64,000 nucleotides of DNA from Termitomyces sp. T153 (GCA_018296165.2 JACKQL020000070.1:1-64000), one strand, 5' to 3'; positions 11,886 to 24,951 are shown, counted from the first letter of the stretch. Numbers and translations: made by a program. Notes: generated from the letters alone by a model not told the origin.

Positions 11886-13174
11886 GAACCCCTAGACTGG
11901 TAACCAGTCCTCCACGGATACAGGATCCTCCGCTCGAGACTTGTCTCCGTTGGAATCCTCTCGAGATTCCCTGGGAAGGATGAATATTCTTAAAATGCAA
12001 TATTTTCCCAGGGTTAGCGCTTGTAAGTCGTTTAGGACATAAACCTAACATGTCAAACGTTTGGCACTCGTGGTAAAATATATCATCTTTGACGACACCA
12101 GCGATGTTTGAGCCGTTTTGCCATTCCGTAAGATATCCCGAGATCTCAAACTAACTGCTATCCGACTATACGAGTGAGATCTATGTGACATTTTGGATTG
12201 TCTCAGGATCTCTCTGTGCACCTCTACCAAGTTCTTGCCAATTTGTGGCAATAGCACACCTATGACCCGGGAATTTGAGGAAGACCAAGATTTTTGTGCC
12301 TTGAAGACATTGATCATCTCAAATGTATGATTCAATGCTGACATGATTGGTTTCTTGATGAGTTGCAGTCCCATTTACAGACCAATTGATTCATCTTAGC
12401 ACACAGAACTCCAACGGGCCCAGGTATCCGCAAAACAACTCAAGAAGATTGCACTAGAGCAAAACGAGAACGTTTAAGCAGATTTTATTTGACACATGAC
12501 ACACTATCGGCCAGAACCACTTGAATTTCTTGATGAAATGTGTAAAGTCGAGCAGACAAGCTTTCGGTGTTTTGGAAGGTTAAACTAACAGAATTTTTTG
12601 ACGAATTCAGTGGCCTCTGAGCCACCATAAGCATTCCAAGCTTTCTTGTTCCCCATACGGTGTGAGCGCGAACAAGCAAAGGAGCAACACCGTAGGAGGC
12701 ATAGAAGGGGTAACCCTAAATTAGAATTGTTCTGTCTTGTTTTATTTATTTGGCTTAGTGCCAACCTTTATGGTTGCAAACCGCTGTAATGATTACGCAA
12801 CTATAGGGCTAGGCACAAAATTTTGCGACTCCAGCTGGTCTCACTACTTATGGTTCGCCTGAAGTACTTGAGTTCTGGTTGTCCTCATCTTTGTACACTT
12901 TCAATCACTCTTGGACAACTGAAATTGAGGGCTTGCTAAGGGAACATGCCGAAATCTAGGATCATTTCTAACTGTTCTGCTCACATCAGGAAAGATTTGC
13001 CTCGAGGCACTTCCAAACCTGGTTACCGACCTCATTGTGTTTCCATAAGGTGTTCAACACAAGTCAAACACGTTTAAAACGCCCTTTATATTACGCTTAA
13101 AATCATCCTGCCTCAAAACAGAACGTCGCCCCTTCCCTTCGTCTCTTTGTCCCTGCATAATCTCTTCTGATATC
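11886..13174. other. intergenic, possible degraded fragments
   Basis: No intact gene seen. The minus strand at 12485-12720 reads PLLVRAHTVWGTRKLGMLMV, which faintly resembles the seven-helix DUF6533-type membrane proteins of mushrooms, but the frame soon ends and the similarity is too short to call. The frame at 12045-12374 (-) is not recognised. The last 100 bases should contain the promoter of the gene starting at 13175. Confidence 0.35.
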
Positions 13175-16100
13175 ATGGCTAGTCAACGAGCACCCCCTCG
13201 ACGCCCTGTTCACCCAGCCACACAAGGTAAGCTCTTTGTTTTGATAGGCGGCTCCATTGTTCTTTCGAGATATAATAAATCGTCGTATGATCGGTCTGGG
13301 ATCGCAACATTGTACTTTCCGTGCACCGCAGCTGACTAGATCCGCATCAGGTACTATCCAAAATCTCAGAGAGTCCTCACGATCTCCTTCTCTCAGGTCT
13401 CGAACCATGAAAACTCACTCGATGCCTATCGCGCCCGCCGCGATGCAGATTTTTGCTGCGTCTAACACTGCACAGCCTTCAGCACAGACACAGCAGCAGC
13501 CAAACCCGACATCATCGATAAACTCACGCAGGTCTCCGCCAGCATCTGTACAAAGGCTTCTACCGACACCTCCACATCCTCCGCCTGTGAACACAGAAGA
13601 TATAACCCCTGAACTTCCTGGCTCTCCTTCTTTGCCTTCTCAGCACCCCCACAATCAGCCCAATCAGCCCAATCAGCCCAATCCGCACTATCCTCGCCCT
13701 ATACATCGAGGTGCAGTACCGTTCATTTCCAAGTTCCAGAACTTGGAACAGGATAATTGGGAGGTGACCGAAGAGCTTCTAGCTGAAATCGAGCGTGCCG
13801 ATCTACAGCAATCACAGGCCCAGGCCAACCAGTCAACCAACTATTCTACTGCATACCTCCAAAACCAACAACCTAACTCTCCGCCGAAGGATCCTGTCGT
13901 TGAAAGGCTCCGTGCCACGGAGCGATCGAGCCCCAAAGAGCCTGATATGAATCCGCAACGCCGCCAACAGACTGCACGTGAGAGTCCCAAGGTCCGTGAA
14001 CACCAGCCTACGTCGCCCACTGTGCCCACATTTTCCCAGCAGCCGCCTTCTCAGAGCCCGGAGCGCCGTGTTTCGCCTTCGCCTTATCAAGGGGGGCTCG
14101 TGCCAAGCGAACAATCATCTGGATACATTCAATACACTCGCGAGCCTCCTGCAGCGCTACGCCGTCCTACGAACGCTCCGCCCGCACCTGTACCTGTAGA
14201 CAGTCGTCCGCTCGTCGCGTCCCTCGCCACTCAAACACCACCCTCGCAGACGATCACCGCTCGTACCCCCGATAGATCTCTTCCGGTTCAGGAAGAGCTC
14301 GAAGATGAGCCTACCAAAAATGGGACAGGTACAGGAACAGGCACGCGGCAGACATGGCATGCGCAAGAGATCAATGATGGACAACACGTGCGCCACACGG
14401 GGGCATCGCCCACACCATCGTCTGACCTCAATCCTGATGGTGAATACGCCGACCACGATCACCATCATAATGGGAGATCGAGCAGGAATGGCCATCGCGA
14501 AGAAAGCTCTCTTCCTCTTCAGCAGGATAGCGTTGCTGCCCAGCAGAGGTATCCTGATCGAGAGAGAGAACATGTTGAGGAGGAGGATGTTGCCTTTACG
14601 CCCCGCTCGACGACTGCGGAATTGCCGGAGCACTCACCTTCGAAATATTATTCGCCACCGCACAACGCTGTACGGCCTGTTCAGTCGCAGCCTCCTCGCC
14701 GTCAAACTAGGAATGGCCCGACGGATCAGCTTGGGCTACGATCATTTGATCCCGCAGACTTCGAAGGGGATACGTCCATGTTGGTCATGGGCTCAGAGAT
14801 GCCTCCCCAATACACAGAACCGCGCAGGCAACAACAAGCACCCCTTCCTTCCCCATCTGCGCACTATCCGAACTCTCAGTATGTTGAACAGTCACAGGCT
14901 CAATACCGTCAACCCAAGATACATCCAGATGACGTGCAACAGTATGATTCTTCGTATATCCAATCCTATTTTCAGTCACCGCGCCCCGACGCACCTGTTC
15001 CTCCAACACCACACAGCCAGACTGCTGCACCATCGCCGTCGCCTCTTCTCTCAGGCCACTACCAAGACAATAGCAAAGACCTTGCACCTTTCAGTCCTGT
15101 CGTGCCCGTTGGCTCTCCTTATCCCTACCCATTCAACCACGTCCGGCGTACCCAAACATTCTCCGGGCCCAACCGTGCACATGTCCCAACATCTTTCGAT
15201 ACTGCGGAGCTCACCAATATTCAACAACAGCTCACTCGGCAGTGGGAGGTCTACGCGCGCAACCACCAGTATGGCAATGTGTCGGACTCGACGTTCTCAC
15301 CGTCTTCGACGCCCTTTGAGGGTGGGGGCTTTACTCCTTGGGCGTTTCTCCACACGAGTAGGACGCTCGGAAGGCCGCAGGATACTACGAGTATGCGCTC
15401 GAGTCCTAGCCACGAGCCTCTTGAGCCACCTATGCCACCGCCTACTCTCGGTGTGAAGAAGAGTCATCGCCCGACGGTCCTACGCCGTCATCAGTCGAAT
15501 CGAAAGCCACCACCTCGTGTTGAAAGTACGCAGCCGCGAGACACGAGCCCCGAGCCATCGTCTTCCGGCGAAGAGACGGCTGGTGATGAACGTTTCGGAA
15601 ATGCAGAAGATGGAAACTGGTCCGGTGGCACGATCGCTCCGATTCCAATTGCGGTTACTGATAATAAAGATGAGTGGGTGGACGAGGAAAACGATGAGGA
15701 TGACCTGTTGGAACTTGAGTATCATCAGAATTATGTTAACAATGTTGAGAAGAGACGAAGACGGTGGGAGGTTGGATGGGAAGCTGTTACGCAGGCTGTA
15801 TGTATTCTTTTTTCTCTCGTTGATCTTAAGTTGTTAACGTTTCGCCATCTAGATACAAAATCTTGACCGTCAGACGGATGCTACTATCGTCCTGATGGCG
15901 GCTCCTTCACACTCTACTAAACTCTATTCTGCCACATCTCGATCTGTGCGTCGGCAATCTGGTGCAGCCACAAGCGCCGTTGCAATGAAAGAGATGCGCA
16001 GTGCTTTTAGTCGTATTGCCACCCAACGTCGAAGGTCCCGCTCTCATAAGTCATCACTCGTCGACCGGTTCCTCTTCTCTTCGTCATCCTCCGGCGATGG

Positions 16101-16347
16101 TTCAGATGGTAGCACTGAGTCCCGAGAGGTGGATCTCAAGCGCGCCCTGGAAGCCGCTTTGGGAAGCCTTGCGTCGCTTGGAGGTATATATGAGCAGCGT
16201 GAGGCTCGTTGGCGAGAGGAAATGCGACGCATTGCGGAGGACCGTGAAAGGGTCGAATTACTTTTGAAACAAGTGCTGGGCGACCACCATACATCTGCGA
16301 GCAGTACTCTTAGTGTTGCGAGTCCCGTGGTATCTTCTCATTCATGA
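13175..16347 (+). CDS. large proline/glutamine-rich protein with C-terminal coiled coil
   Basis: Function not recognised. I place the start at 13175 (MASQRAPPRRPVHPATQG), followed by a GT-AG intron. The next exon borders up to about 13600 are uncertain, because two frames look coding there. From 13600 the frame is clear: a low-complexity Pro/Gln/Ser region with QPNQPNQPN repeats, and a short ordered patch FISKFQNLEQDNWEVTEELL. A conserved-looking basic and helical end follows (EYHQNYVNNVEKRRRRWEVG). A 55-nt intron (15798-15852) joins this to IQNLDRQTDATIVLMAAPSH, ending in a helical segment REARWREEMRRIAEDRERVE that should form a coiled coil. The product is about 1000 residues, mostly disordered, without membrane segments. 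It could be a scaffold or cytoskeletal adaptor, but that is speculation. Confidence 0.65.
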
Positions 16348-16576
16348 TCTATGACGTGCACTGGATAAACATCCTCGATGCTCATAGCCGCAAATTCTTC
16401 CTAAACTTGTCTCATGTTGTACCACTATGATACAGATACGTCTTATGCCCAACTTTATGCTTTTGGTAGAAACTTGCAGCTACTATTATCTTAGCGGGCG
16501 GCAAGCGACTCTTATGGAAGGAATTATATAATTTTTAGTGTTCAAGTTGCTTGTTGAATGTACATTTACGAGCTAC

Positions 16577-16974
16577 GGTCCATGCCTTCGGCACGGGCCT
16601 GTAGGTAGCTCTTGCTTCATCCCAGACCCAACCTTACTTTGTTTGGTTAGGTCCTCGATATTCTACTCAATACTTCATCCCAGACCCAATCTCACTTTGT
16701 TCGGTTAGGTCCTTGTATTTCAAACTTAATGCTAAGTCCCAGACCCAACCTCACTTTGTTCGGTCAGGTCCTTGTATTGCAAACTCAATGCTAAGTCCTA
16801 GACCCAACCTCACTTTGTTCAGTCAGGTCTTTGTATTTCAAACTCAATGCTAAGTCCCAGACCCAACCTCACTTTGTTCAGTTAGGTCCTTGTATTTCAA
16901 ACTCAATGCTAAGTCCCAAATCCAACCTCACTTTGTTTTGTTAGGTTTTTGTATTTCCAACTCAATGCTAAGTC
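16577..16974. repeat. 58-59-bp tandem repeat, six units
   Basis: Units start at 16621, 16679, 16738, 16797, 16856 and 16915, each opening with a form of CCCAGACCCAACCTCACTTT and containing GGTTAGGTCCTTGTATTT. A non-repeated head (CCATGCCTTCGGCACGGGCC) precedes the array. The same head and three units recur at 30065-30272 in CpG-decayed form, so this is a dispersed element. Confidence 0.85.
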
Positions 16975-17196
16975 CTGGTAACAAAGAACCAGGTCCACCA
17001 CTAAACAAATAGAGCCAGCTTCATTGAGCATGCCATCAACATTGTACACAGGAATAGAATGAGGGAGGGGGTGAGTGGTGAGATGATCTTATTGACATAG
17101 TCTGCATTGAGGAAGAGGCCTGTTGCTCCACCATCAAGCAGGGTGACCACATTCAGGTCTGCTGGGTATTCATTGTTTCAATCTCTACCTGTAGCT

Positions 17197-18720
17197 TCAA
17201 AGAGTTGGTGGAAGGGGTAGAAGCAATGACATAGTGATGGGGGAGATGGTGTTCCATGCAGGAATCTGGAGGTGTGGGTTAGGAGGTGTATTTCCAGCTG
17301 AGACTTTAGCTGGGGGGGGACTTTGTACATTTAATGAGAGGCTCATTATTTTCAGCATAGTATCAAGGGCAGCAACAGATATATTTGATTCTACAGACAG
17401 GGGAGCACAATGATTAACACTAGGCAACAGGAGCATACAGGTCATCCATTGCCTGTTTAGAAATTCTCTTCTGACTCTACAGATGCAACTCCAACTACCC
17501 ATCAACCTCAGTGAAGGAAGTAGCTATGGGCATATCAGGAGAGGGGGCTCCAGTTGCATCCTGGGCTGCCAGGAGCTAAATGAGCAGCTCTTCTTGCTCT
17601 GACATGGATAAGTATTGCACTTCCAACTCTTGAGGACAGTAACAGACAAAGTGACCAGCCTTTCTGCAGCATCAACACAGCAGAGGACTAGAGGGTTGCT
17701 GTTGAGAGGTGTCAATATCTATAGGAACTCTTTGAGGTAGAAAATACATGGGGACTGGTAAAGAGACATGGAAGGCAGCAACATCAGATGGAGCAGGAAG
17801 GTTTGTACCTGCTTGTAGAGCCACTGGAACAGGCATGGAAGGGGAGACTCAGGGGGGTGAACATCCATCACAGCTCATGCTGCAGCCCTATCAACTACCA
17901 CTGTTCACATGCCACCTTGTACTAGGTGTCCACATGCTCATTGTACAGGTGCCCCTCAGCCATACTATTAATATGATCTATTAGAGAGGGGTGGAGTCCC
18001 TTGTGGAAGATCAGGCAAAGCTGCAGACCCTCTGAATACTCAGCCTGCTCAACTAAGGCACAGAACAAGTGGATATACTCATCTAGTGACCACTTCCCTT
18101 TACCATACTGGTTTCTGTCTCAAAGAGCAAGGGCAGTGGTCTTGGCAGGATCAAGGGGAAGAACTCAGCTTTAAACTCCCTCTCAAACTCTGTCCAGCCA
18201 GCAAAACTCTCTACTCCTCTGGGCATCAGAAAATGCACAGCACATAGGTCAAGGTCCAACCCACCTTCATGTAAGAGAGGACCCAGGCAATTTAAAGGCA
18301 TCAGAGGCAAAGGCTTTGCCACTTCACTGGATCAAGGTGATACAGGATGAAGGAAACATTCCTCAACTTTATGGTCCCTGTCAAATATGCCAGGGAGCAC
18401 AAAGCAAGGGGTTTGGAGTGACAGGCTGAAACATCTGAGCTAAGTGTAGAGAAGAACCTTTCTATAGCTGCTAGGGGTCCAAGGGAAGGAGTAGGAGCAA
18501 GGGGGAGGTGTTCCAGAAGGGCCTGGAGGGAGAGGAACACCACTTCCATAATTTGACATAGTCCAGTGAGTTTGGCAGTGTGGGAGGTAAGGGAAGCTTG
18601 ATTAAGTTGAACCTGTGACTCTAGGGACAACAAATGACTCCAGGTATTGTCCTGGGGGCTTGAAGCATTGAGAGAGGTGCTGGAGGGGTTGGTTTGGTCA
18701 TAGGAGAGGCACAAGGAGTA
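17197..18720 (-). mobile_element. degenerate Ty3/Gypsy gag remnant
   Basis: Minus-strand fragments in different frames resemble a fungal Gypsy gag: a capsid-like piece (ESFAGWTEFEREFKAEFFPL), a piece reading about LCLIFHKGLHPSLIDHI, and near 17640 a zinc-knuckle-like segment with Cys and His (CRKAGHFVCYCP in one frame). Frames are interrupted by several indels and stops, and the DNA has almost no CG. It is old and dead. A coding partner on the same strand nearby was not found. Confidence 0.6.
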
Positions 18721-21035
18721 ACAAGATACTGGTGGGGGAGAGACTCTTTGAAGAACCAGACAGAGAACTCAGGCAATCAAAGAGGGGGCTCCCAGACCAA
18801 ATATAGAGACTTGTTCTGCTGTAAGGATGACCTCTGGAGGCTGTGGCTCAATCACACAACTGGCAAAAGGAGATCCAAAGTCTATTCAGTACTGTACAGT
18901 GTCTACAAGTATAATTACACACCTGGTAAAGAGAGATCCAAAGAGAACAAGTCTAAGGAGCTCCTTAGGTCAAATGCTGCACTCTAAGGTTTTGGAGGCA
19001 TGAGACATAAATTGTACAGTATGACAGGAAAGTCATATGACTGGTCAAGTTCTGAGGCTTGCCTGACTTGTGCATGTGACTTGTTGACAAATTGACCAGT
19101 CATGTGCAGACCCAACAACAGAAATCCATTGTAAATGGCCTCAATCTTTGGGCTTGTGGCATGTGACCCCATACAAATATAACCAAAAGATAGCCCTTGG
19201 TTGGAAGTACCTGTGATCCACAGATGGAAGGTTTGTAATGAGCAGCAGGCTTAGAATAAAGGAAACAATCCAGGGGTCTGGCCACAGTGGTCCCCTGACA
19301 TCCACAAGTTCTCTTCATGATTGTAGCTCTCTGACTAGCAGGTTGCTTGCTCTATAGTGAAAGAGCCCCACAGAACAGCTAGACCTAACACACTGTCAAT
19401 AACTGCTGTCCACACAATATGATTGTTCTGTCCAAGTTCCATGGGTTCAGCATGTGATCCCATGCCAATGTGGCCACTGATGTGCTCCTATGCTGCCTAG
19501 CTGCCATGCAGGGAGAACAAAAGAAAGCCTAAACATGAGCACCTAGATGGGGTAGCTAGCAATAGGAAGTAATGGGGGCAAGTCAGTAAACATTCCAGAA
19601 AACAAGAGCTAATGGATGAATGGGTGATGTAGGAGACAAATGAAAAATGTTGCTATCATGAGCCTAACTTGCCAGATAATAATACAAGGTCACTAGCAAA
19701 AATTGCTAAAAAGAGGGGAAGGAAATAAGCCAGTAAAAGGGGTGAACTAAGCAATTGGAAACAATGGAATGGGTAGGAAAGCAAAAGTTGTTAAGGAAGA
19801 GGGATAAAGATGATAGGGATGCAAAACAAGTCACTAAGAACTAGGGTGACAAGGAAGATCACTAAGGATGGTAAGGGCTTAGTGACAGGGGGAAGATGGG
19901 AGAAGGAGTAAGTGAAATTGGTAGGAATGGGAAAACAAATGTGAACTGGTTGCTAGCCACAGTTGCTAGTGTTCCTAAGTTGCAGCACACTAAAGAGTAC
20001 CTGCAGTTAGTACCCATTCTAAATCAAATATGAGGTTATCAAGTCTTGTCACTAAGTTGTTAACCATGATGAGAGAGAGTGATAAAAAGAGAGCTGAAGC
20101 CTAGAGCTGAAGAATACTAAGGGGAGAACAATACTTATATGTACAGGCAGTATTCATACTGTTTGTAAGTATAGTATTCAGAAAGGAAAAATAGTTGCTG
20201 CTAGCAATGGCATCTGCCAAAGTGTCCATGATAAATACTGGATGTCAGTATGGTAACCAAGTATATGTATACAATGTCAAAAAGATGCATAATAGGTGTC
20301 AGTAAAAAACAAAAGCATACCTCACATCAATATCCAAAGTGTAGATGCTGTTCAGGTATGTTTTGTAAGCAAGACAAGAGAAATGATAAGTGAGGAGTCA
20401 CATGGCCTTTAATGTCCATTTAGAGAAGAAGTATTGTTGTTACTAAATAATGTTGTTAGTGATTGTTGCTAAGGAAAGGTCTTGACCTTATTGTTCTAGA
20501 TCCAAAGGCTAGACTCCATGTGATGAAGCTCATGATTCAGTAGTCTTGTGGTTGCTAGAATCCCATGCAATGGCTACATTGTTCCAGACCTTGGGGCTAG
20601 AACACATATGATAATGTTGCATGACTTGTGCATAATCATGTTGTGTCCACATTAGATGCTGCCCAGATAAGATAGTTGGAGATGTCAGTAACAGTGCTCA
20701 GCAACAAGTGGGTCTTACCACCACCATGGGTTTTCAGATCAAAGTCATGAAGGAGCTGATGTCAAAGTTGATTAGCTTCAAAGGGTTCTATACAAGTACC
20801 ATGCTGGGTACTTCAAAAAATGTAACTAGATTATAGTTCGTAAGATCTTAATTCATACAAGACAGAAGTATTCCAAGCCATATGATTACTGTATGTAGTG
20901 TAGAACAAAAAGATTACTCTTACAGAATGTAATAGTAAATAAATTAATATTAAATCCATGGTATAGTAAAGTTCAATAGTTTGTTACATGTTAGATAGAG
21001 GCCCATGGTCTATCACATGTTATTTGAGGAGGATG
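18721..21035. other. CpG-poor transposon-like DNA, no gene
   Basis: About 2.3 kb with almost no CG dinucleotide and stops in all frames. I see no domain. From its position between gag and integrase remnants of opposite strand it is probably LTR and internal debris from at least two elements. Confidence 0.45.
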
Positions 21036-21560
21036 TAGGAGAGACTGGAAATCAAGCAGGCAATGGCACACCATCCACAAATAGATGGTCAAACCAAGAG
21101 AGTGAATCAAGAGTTTGAGGTTTTACAGGCATTTGTTGACTACTATCAGGACAATTGGATGGACTGGCTCCTATTTGCCAAATTTCCCTACAACAACTGA
21201 GTCTGCTCAGCAATTGGAATGGCCCTGTTCTACACAGAGTATGATTACAACCTGACATTCTCAATTGACCCAGTGAACTCCCATAAGTGCCAAAAGCAGA
21301 TGCCCACCTGGATTATATTTTTGAGGTACAGGAGGAGTTAAAAGAGCTGTTAGATTTGGTGGCAGAGCAGATGAAGCAAATTTATGATGCATGGGTGTAC
21401 AAGGTGCCTGATTACATTGTGGGCAATTGAGTATTCCTGGAACATGCTAACCCAAGGTCAAACAGGCCCAGCTATAAGTTGGACTTTGAACAGTTTGGGC
21501 CATTCAGGCTTACCAGCTAAGCCTCCCAGATGGGTCATTGATTCATATGTTGCTCCATGT
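21036..21560 (+). mobile_element. degenerate Gypsy integrase fragment
   Basis: The plus strand reads, with breaks, MAHHPQIDGQTKRVNQEFEV then FVDYYQDNWMDWLLFAKFPY and FSIDPVNSHK, which is the end of a Ty3/Gypsy integrase core (the usual DGQTER.NQ motif) and the following domain. There are at least two internal stops and two frame changes. CG is nearly absent. The element's chromodomain appears to resume at 22799 after a solo LTR insertion. Confidence 0.75.
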
Positions 21561-21632
21561 GTCCTGCCATGTCCCAGCATGTGATCACATGATCTTAAGC
21601 TGCTGACAAGGACCATCACTGACAGTACAGAT

Positions 21633-22798
21633 TGTCAGGTTCCGCTGACCTCGGGGGCTCAGCTGCACTGGGCGAGTCCTTACTAGGCGGGTGTGATCCC
21701 CTTGCACTGGTAACCGGACACTCAAAGACATTCCGGGCACTGATGGCTTGTGCAGATAGTTGGTGGGATGTGATCTGGATGGATCCGGGGAGGTCCGGAG
21801 AAGTCAGATTGCGAGGAAATGAGACGGTCCTGGCGGGGTTCAGGCAGAAGACCGTATGGGAGATTCACGGAAGCGAAGGAGTAGGCGGCTGTGTGATCAA
21901 TGGGAACGGAGCCAGGGTTTGATGGGAGATCATTTGGAGTTGATGGAGTCCAGGACCGAGCGAAGAGCGAGGTTCGGACCTGGTGAAGGAGTGTCGGGGT
22001 TCGTAATCATAATCGCGGAGTTTGTGAGGTCGTTAGGGTTGATGAAGACTTGGGCACAACGGTCGGACGGAGTCACCAAGACAGCGTCAGACAAAATGGG
22101 ATGGGGTTGATATGGAACAAGAGTAGATTCGAGTAGAGATACGAAACGATAACGAAATGGAGACGAGACAAGATAGGAGACTGAGATAAGACCGGGAGAC
22201 TGAGATGAGACCGGGAGACTGAGATAAGACTGGGAGACTGAGATAAGAAAACGTGACATGAAACACGAAACACAAGAAGGAAACAATCAGACCATAGGTA
22301 ACGTTAAGCAATATCAAGACTAGAGTACAAAGAGCTACTCGACGGCTTATATACTGACTACCGGAGAACTTTGGGGTACGTCAGCTGCGGCGGCAGGGCT
22401 TGGCGGAGCTCAACGGAGTGGGCGGGTGTCGGTTGCGATCAAGGATCAGGCCGCGCTGATATGTTGATGGGATCATTGGGGAACGCGGGTCGCCCCGAGG
22501 TTGTCGTGATACTCCGGAATAGGTCGGAGGGACCAGGGTGTTGAGTTGATGATGGGTGGCGAAGATCGGGGACAGCGGGGGTGGTTCTCAGGGTTTTGGA
22601 GATCCAGGGTAAGTGTCAGTGGCTGCGGGGAAGGCACTGAAGTTGGCCAGGGGGCCGTCAGAGTTAGCCGGGGAGGCGTCGGAGTTAGCCGAAATAGGCG
22701 CGGGGCATGGGCAGAAGTTTGGCGGAGCGTCGGGGGTTTTTTGGGGGTTCGGGGGGTTGATGGACGATGTGCGGGGGTTCAGGGGACGGGTCATGACA
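21633..22798 (-). mobile_element. solo LTR (copy A) of the self-priming Gypsy family
   Basis: It begins TGTCAGG and ends GGGTCATGACA (terminal inverted repeat TGTCA/TGACA), 1166 bp. It is flanked by the perfect 5-bp duplication CAGAT at 21628-21632 and 22799-22803. Read on the minus strand it has the TATATAAG box (22353-22346) and the 12-mer AGTCTTGATATT (22321-22310). No internal region is present, so this is a product of LTR-LTR recombination. It is CG-rich and therefore younger than the DNA it entered. Confidence 0.93.
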
Positions 22799-22857
22799 CA
22801 GATGAAGACAGGGGATGAGGTTGAGATAGAACAAATTCTGAAGGTCCACCAACAGTA
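22799..22857 (+). mobile_element. chromodomain stub of the interrupted Gypsy element
   Basis: Directly after the solo LTR the plus strand reads GDEVEIEQILKVHQQ and stops. This resembles the start of a chromodomain (EYEVEQIL...), which in chromoviruses follows integrase. It fits as the continuation of the integrase remnant at 21036-21560. Confidence 0.5.
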
Positions 22858-23474
22858 GTGCATTACTTCTGTGTAGTACTTAATTTTAGTTACAGAGGAT
22901 AATGCATTACATTTATACTGTGTAATCACAGTATGATGCATTAAAATGTCAGGGTCGGCTGTTTTTTCTTGGCGCCTACCTTACAAGGAGTGGTTATAAT
23001 AAAGTCATGATATCATAGCACACGTGATCCGTAGAAACCATAGTCCTTGTACATACGATTCCTAGCTTTATCTACCTCGTTCCTAGGTACGTACATCGCG
23101 TGTTTTTAGTGCGTTACAACTACAATACATGACCTCGTTTCTAGCCGTTGTTGCGCCGCGTTGCGATTTTCAGGCATCATTGCAAACACATGCATGTGTT
23201 TCAAGTTGTTCGTAGGCGCTGTACACAAGCAAATTGGTGAAACGTTTACCCACGTTTACCTTACAGAAGATCATGCCACATGATGATCACTCGGGGTACT
23301 TCGGTGTCTGATATTTCGCCCTGGGTTTCTCAAAGTAACTGTTGCGGTTTATTGCAGCTCAACCAACAGTCGGTCAACTTCTCGTTCTGCATCGGAGTTA
23401 TGGAAACAAGGTATCAGGCTATTCGCTCTACTTCAGTGTACGACTATTGATCATGAACTCAAAATCTTCATAGC
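22858..23474. other. intergenic with short AT-rich near-repeats
   Basis: Near 22855-22945 forms of TAATGCATTA recur three times in 90 bp and form imperfect inverted repeats, perhaps a small foldback remnant. CG content rises after about 22960, which marks the edge of the transposon zone. Confidence 0.35.
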
Positions 23475-24337
23475 ATGACTGAATCGACCAGCGATGTGCC
23501 CACCGAAGAGGCAACGCTCGAATTTCAGTTCTACGAAAAGGATGGACAGCTATCCCAATGCTGTACATATTATAAAGTTTTTGGGGACCTCAAGGTTGGT
23601 ACACCACTCATTGTACTTCATGGAGGTCCAGGACTATGTCACGATTACCTCGTGCGTTTTTCTGATCTTGCTACAAAATCTGGCATCCCAGTCATCTTAT
23701 ATGACCAGCTGGGTAATGGGCGCTCGACCCATCTGAAGAAAATGCCCGAAGATTTTTCCAGAGATGAATTGATTGATCTTTTCATCATCGAGCTTGTCAA
23801 CCTCCTCAAAAAGCTCGACGTCAAGGATTCTTTCAGTCTTGTCGGCCATTCCTGGAGTGATTATCATTGCATGTGAATTTGAGATTTGCAAAAAGCCTCC
23901 TGGGTTGAGGCGCCTGATCCTGACCAACTCGTTGGCATCAGTAGACCTCTGGAATCAGTCCAATGCGCAGCTTATACAGGCCTTTCCTCCATCAGTTCAG
24001 GAGGGTCTCATAGCAGGAATGACGAACCCTCCCCAATTCTTCGCTGCGCTCCAGGAATTCCACGCCGTCCACGGTTGTACAATCAAGCCTTTTCCTCCAG
24101 AATATATCTACACCTTAGAACAAGTATTCGGGCTCTATGGAAATCCTACTGTTGCTGCTGCAGGGTGCATTGTGATTTTTGATGTTGTAGTCGAAAATGC
24201 TGATTCAATGCGATAGGATTCTGCAGAAGGAATCTGAGGATCACCGAGATGAGAGTCGAAAACGGTGGTCAATTATCGATAGGCTTCCTCAAATTCGTGT
24301 TCCCACTTTTGTTATCAATGGCCGAAAGGACCACTAA
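23475..24337 (+). pseudogene. proline iminopeptidase-like (S33) hydrolase, broken
   Basis: Related to S33 alpha/beta hydrolases that release N-terminal residues, especially proline. The first 130 codons are clean: MTESTSDVPTEEATLEFQFY, oxyanion loop VLHGGPGLCHDYL, YDQLGNGRST, and the nucleophile elbow LVGHSW. At the elbow the frame shifts (23855-23876). The family's following glycines are not readable and the protein would end at SDYHCM. The next frame continues the family for about 100 codons (LRRLILTNSLASVDLWNQSN, FFAALQEFHAVHGC, YTLEQVFG). A recognisable GT-AG intron follows, then RLPQIRVPTFVINGRKDH and a stop at 24335-24337. The C-terminal catalytic His region is absent. The frameshift plus truncation indicate a recent pseudogene. 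A sequencing error could explain the frameshift but not the lost C-terminus. Confidence 0.8.
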
Positions 24338-24951
24338 TGTACTGAAATAACTACTATGTATATGCCCCTGTCAATTGAGCTTCGAAGACCAAACTCATTT
24401 CTACATCAAGAGAAGACTTCTGTGAAATTTCTACCCGTGCCATTCGGAACGTATGCGATAGAACTGTATGTCCGGGGAATTGATCTCAAAAGAGGCGAGG
24501 AAACACTTTGGATGGAAATCAAAGAATCGGTTTTCTTCTGGTATGGTACAAGTCTACAATGCACAATCAGTAGAAAGCAGCTGAATCACACTTATGATGG
24601 CGCACTTCTTCCTTATGGCGGATGCCGCCATACGTTTCGCGGACTTCTTTCTTTGATTGTATTCGTAGACAGCTTCGTCGGCCGGTTTTTGTGAAACTAT
24701 TGCCTGAAAACAGATCTATAAGACGCGGATTACAGTCGAAGCCTGTTTACCTCGACTATGTCTATCGCTTTAACTTAATCGGAGGGTTTGTGACGGAACG
24801 TGGCTTACTCACCTTCCAATGAAACCACACCGATAGCACCGCCCGCTCGACCAGGAGTATTACTTATCAATAATAGAGGGGTAAGACTGGCCTGTCTTTA
24901 GCAAGAGGTTTAATTTGACTACGGCTCTAAATCAAGGATATAAATAAATAT
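24338..24951. other. no recognisable gene
   Basis: Two plus-strand frames (24356-24694 and 24622-24822) read GEETLWMEIKESVFFWYG and QSKPVYLDYVYRFNLIGG, which look protein-like, but I do not recognise a family and no start or splice structure holds them together. They may be remains of a third decayed gene. Confidence 0.3.

Noticed and set aside
12485..12720. DUF6533-type membrane protein pseudogene
   Set aside because: About 25 residues of weak resemblance only; not enough to call.
14305..15456. 383-codon frame overlapping the 13175-16347 gene
   Set aside because: Alternative frame of the low-complexity coding region. The frame chosen joins cleanly to the last exon and the other does not.
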